From positions 202,910 to 266,909 of the forward strand of contig NZ_JAHKRA010000003.1 in assembly GCF_019345525.1 (NCBI RefSeq): 64,000 nucleotides of DNA, given 5' to 3'. The translations under genes and the position numbers were made by a program. The notes beneath the pieces were generated by a model. It was not told the DNA's origin. It ran no database searches and saw only the letters and a program-made list of their open reading frames with translations. The stretch comes from Flavobacterium sp. NKUCC04_CG (GTDB lineage: Bacteria; Bacteroidota; Bacteroidia; Flavobacteriales; Flavobacteriaceae). Numbering within the stretch: the stretch's first letter is position 1; every line of letters begins with the position of its first letter. This document shows, in pieces, positions 62,638-64,000 of the stretch.

Positions 62638-63927
62638 ATGAACATCATACAAGAAATGATAGATTCGCCAGCATTTCAATACGCTTACAGCGTGAGAAAC
62701 GGCGGTATCATAACTGGAAAAAAAATAAAGACAGCTGTCAACCGTTTTTTCAATTGGATTGATCAAGCCGACAATAAAGGTTTTGAAATCGATCATCAAT
62801 TGGGAATGCGGGCTGTTGCCTTTTTTCCAAATTTCTTGAATCACACCATAGGAAAACTATCGGGCCAGCCGTTTGTCTTAGCACCGTTCCAGGCATTTAC
62901 CATTTATAACCTATTTGGCTGGGTTCATAAAGAAACCCGAGTACGTCGCATCAATACCGTTTACGACAAACGCTCCAAGAAAAACGGTAAAACCGCAGAA
63001 ATTGCAGGATTAGGGCTTTATTGTATGAGTTTTGATTTGGAAATGGGCGCCCAAATTTACGTTGGAGCAACCAAAGAAGACCAGGCTAAGATATGTTGGA
63101 ACCAAGCAAAAATGTTTATAGAATCACCCGTAGCAAATCCCGCACTGAGAGCGATGGGATTTCAGGCTTTTCAAAAAGAAATTAAATTCCATAAGACACA
63201 ATCCTCGATGATGCCCCTAGGAGGCGATTCCAAAACACAAGATGGAGTTAATGCACATTTAGCTATAATAGACGAATACCACGCACACCGGGACGACAGC
63301 GTCAAGCAAAACTTAGAATCTTCATCGGTTTCCCGTAAACAACCCATTACCTACCACATTACCACGGCAGGAGTCAATTTTCAAAGCGCTTGTAAACGAT
63401 ACGAAGACGCTGTAATCGAAGTTTTAGAAGGTAGAAACGAAGACGATTCCCTTTGGATTATGATTCACGATTTAGACGAGGATGACGACTGGGAAGATCA
63501 AACCAAATGGCACAAAGCCAATCCCCTTTTAGGAAACGGTTTGGACATTGCCAACATTCAAAAGGAATATGTCAAAGCAAAAAACCAGCCGAGTAAAATT
63601 CCAAATTTCAAAACCAAACATTTAAACATGTGGGTGGATGCTCCTTCCATTTGGATTCCTAACGAAGTGTGGATGAAAAACCAGGTGGACGAAATACCGA
63701 TGGAGAAATTTAAAAAGTTTGGATCGTACGGCGGTTTGGATTTGAGTACCACCAAAGACATCACCTGCTATGTATTACTATCAGAACCCGATGAAGATGA
63801 CAACCGATACATTAAACCCTATTTCTTTATTCCCGAAGAAGAAATGCACCGCCGAAGTAAAGACGACGGAGTTCCCCGCTGCCGCACGAATCCTTTCGTG
63901 TGGCAAATAGAATTCTACAATACATAA
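62638..63927 (+). pseudogene. Phage terminase large subunit, truncated near the window edge
   Basis: A 429-residue frame, whereas P27-associated large terminases are about 550-570. Present: the ATPase core with Walker A-like DKRSKKNGKTAE, VGATKEDQAKICWNQAKM, Walker B HLAIIDEYHAH, and the start of the nuclease domain at YGGLDLSTTKDITCYVLL. Normal terminase sequence runs to EEEMHRRSKDDGVP (codon about 412). After that the frame reads an unrelated RCRTNPFVWQIEFYNT and stops at 63925-63927. The C-terminal nuclease half is missing, coinciding with a hairpin at 63881. Confidence 0.8.
63881..63904. repeat. REP-like hairpin at the break in the large terminase gene
   Basis: 10-bp stem GCCGCACGAA (63881-63890) / TTCGTGTGGC (63895-63904) with a TCCT loop and one G-T pair, right where terminase homology ends. 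It may be the terminal sequence of an inserted element whose body lies past the window. Confidence 0.5.
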
Positions 63928-64000
63928 CACAAAAATACTTTGATTTCAGGATATCTGGCGTTTATATAGCTATTAACTATAAGATTCATATACCACTACT

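Larger units (their letters stand above)
53948..64000 (+). mobile_element. Temperate prophage (partial), inserted at a tRNA gene
   Basis: Genes in temperate-phage order: tRNA / integrase / cargo operon / repressor / early genes / replication organizer with iterons / DnaB-type helicase / HNH / small terminase / large terminase. The tRNA 3-prime end would be attL; the matching copy (attR) and the structural genes lie outside the window. Nonsense and truncation changes in integrase and large terminase suggest it may be decaying. Confidence 0.88.

Noticed and set aside
63898..63904. GTGTGGC as the 5-prime end of a group II intron (consensus GTGYGAC)
   Set aside because: Only a loose match, the motif sits inside the hairpin arm, and the window ends before any intron domain or reverse transcriptase could be seen.

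Overview
The window is about 64 kb of low-GC DNA from a member of the Bacteroidota, most likely family Flavobacteriaceae; the genus cannot be fixed from the sequence alone. The evidence is a type IX secretion (T9SS) sorting domain, GLPGLI-family exported proteins, carboxypeptidase-regulatory-like plus beta-barrel receptors, Bacteroidota-type L21/L27 and 2-oxoglutarate dehydrogenase genes, and the repeated use of the TTTG / TAnnTTTG promoter with almost no Shine-Dalgarno sequences.

Layout of the chromosomal part (1-53,950). 1-2,125: a broken T9SS cargo gene, two mosaic tandem lipoproteins and the stump of a third. 2,160-5,550: an M16 peptidase pair, one catalytic and one lacking the zinc motif. 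5,744-6,463: rplU-rpmA. 6,772-7,983: a repeat lipoprotein. 8,046-8,465: a decayed IS1182-like transposase. 8,794-9,840: a solitary HsdR_N-like nuclease. 10,054-13,278: dgt, an AAA ATPase with a promoter-embedded operator, an MBL-fold hydrolase and a small protein. 13,593-17,045: nrdB-nrdA. 17,429-21,854: two GLPGLI proteins coupled to an outer-membrane receptor. 22,334-26,373: sucA-sucB. 26,486-28,348: a small barrel protein and a polyprenyl synthase. 28,488-34,699: a TetR-controlled TolC/adaptor/RND efflux operon. 34,781-39,726: a membrane-anchored AraC regulator divergent from a poly-isoleucine exported peptide, a GLPGLI protein and a receptor. 39,786-43,126: two DUF2157-like membrane proteins and an aldo-keto reductase. 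43,482-45,875: another receptor-like barrel. 46,093-51,470: an operon of helical-repeat, HSP90-like and Sel1-repeat proteins. 51,729-53,808: rbfA with a LolC/E-type permease, and mce.

From 53,874 to the end the window enters a temperate prophage or prophage remnant integrated next to a CAU-anticodon tRNA (probably tRNA-Ile2). In order it carries an integrase with an in-frame stop, a three-gene envelope-protein operon of unknown function on the opposite strand, an S24-type repressor with an operator, early small genes, a replication-organizer gene that contains four iterons at an exact 22-bp period, a DnaB-type helicase, HNH endonuclease, small terminase, a YodC-like moron gene and a large terminase. 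The terminase reading frame is cut off near the window edge, at a hairpin that looks like the end of an inserted element. The other prophage boundary is not in the window.

The strongest candidates for undescribed biology are: (1) the lambda-like origin inside the prophage initiator gene; (2) the poly-isoleucine peptide / GLPGLI / receptor locus under a membrane-bound AraC protein with a perfect 20-bp palindrome; (3) the HSP90-like / Sel1 / helical-repeat operon; and (4) the three-gene envelope operon between integrase and repressor. No CRISPR array, rRNA or recognisable riboswitch was seen.
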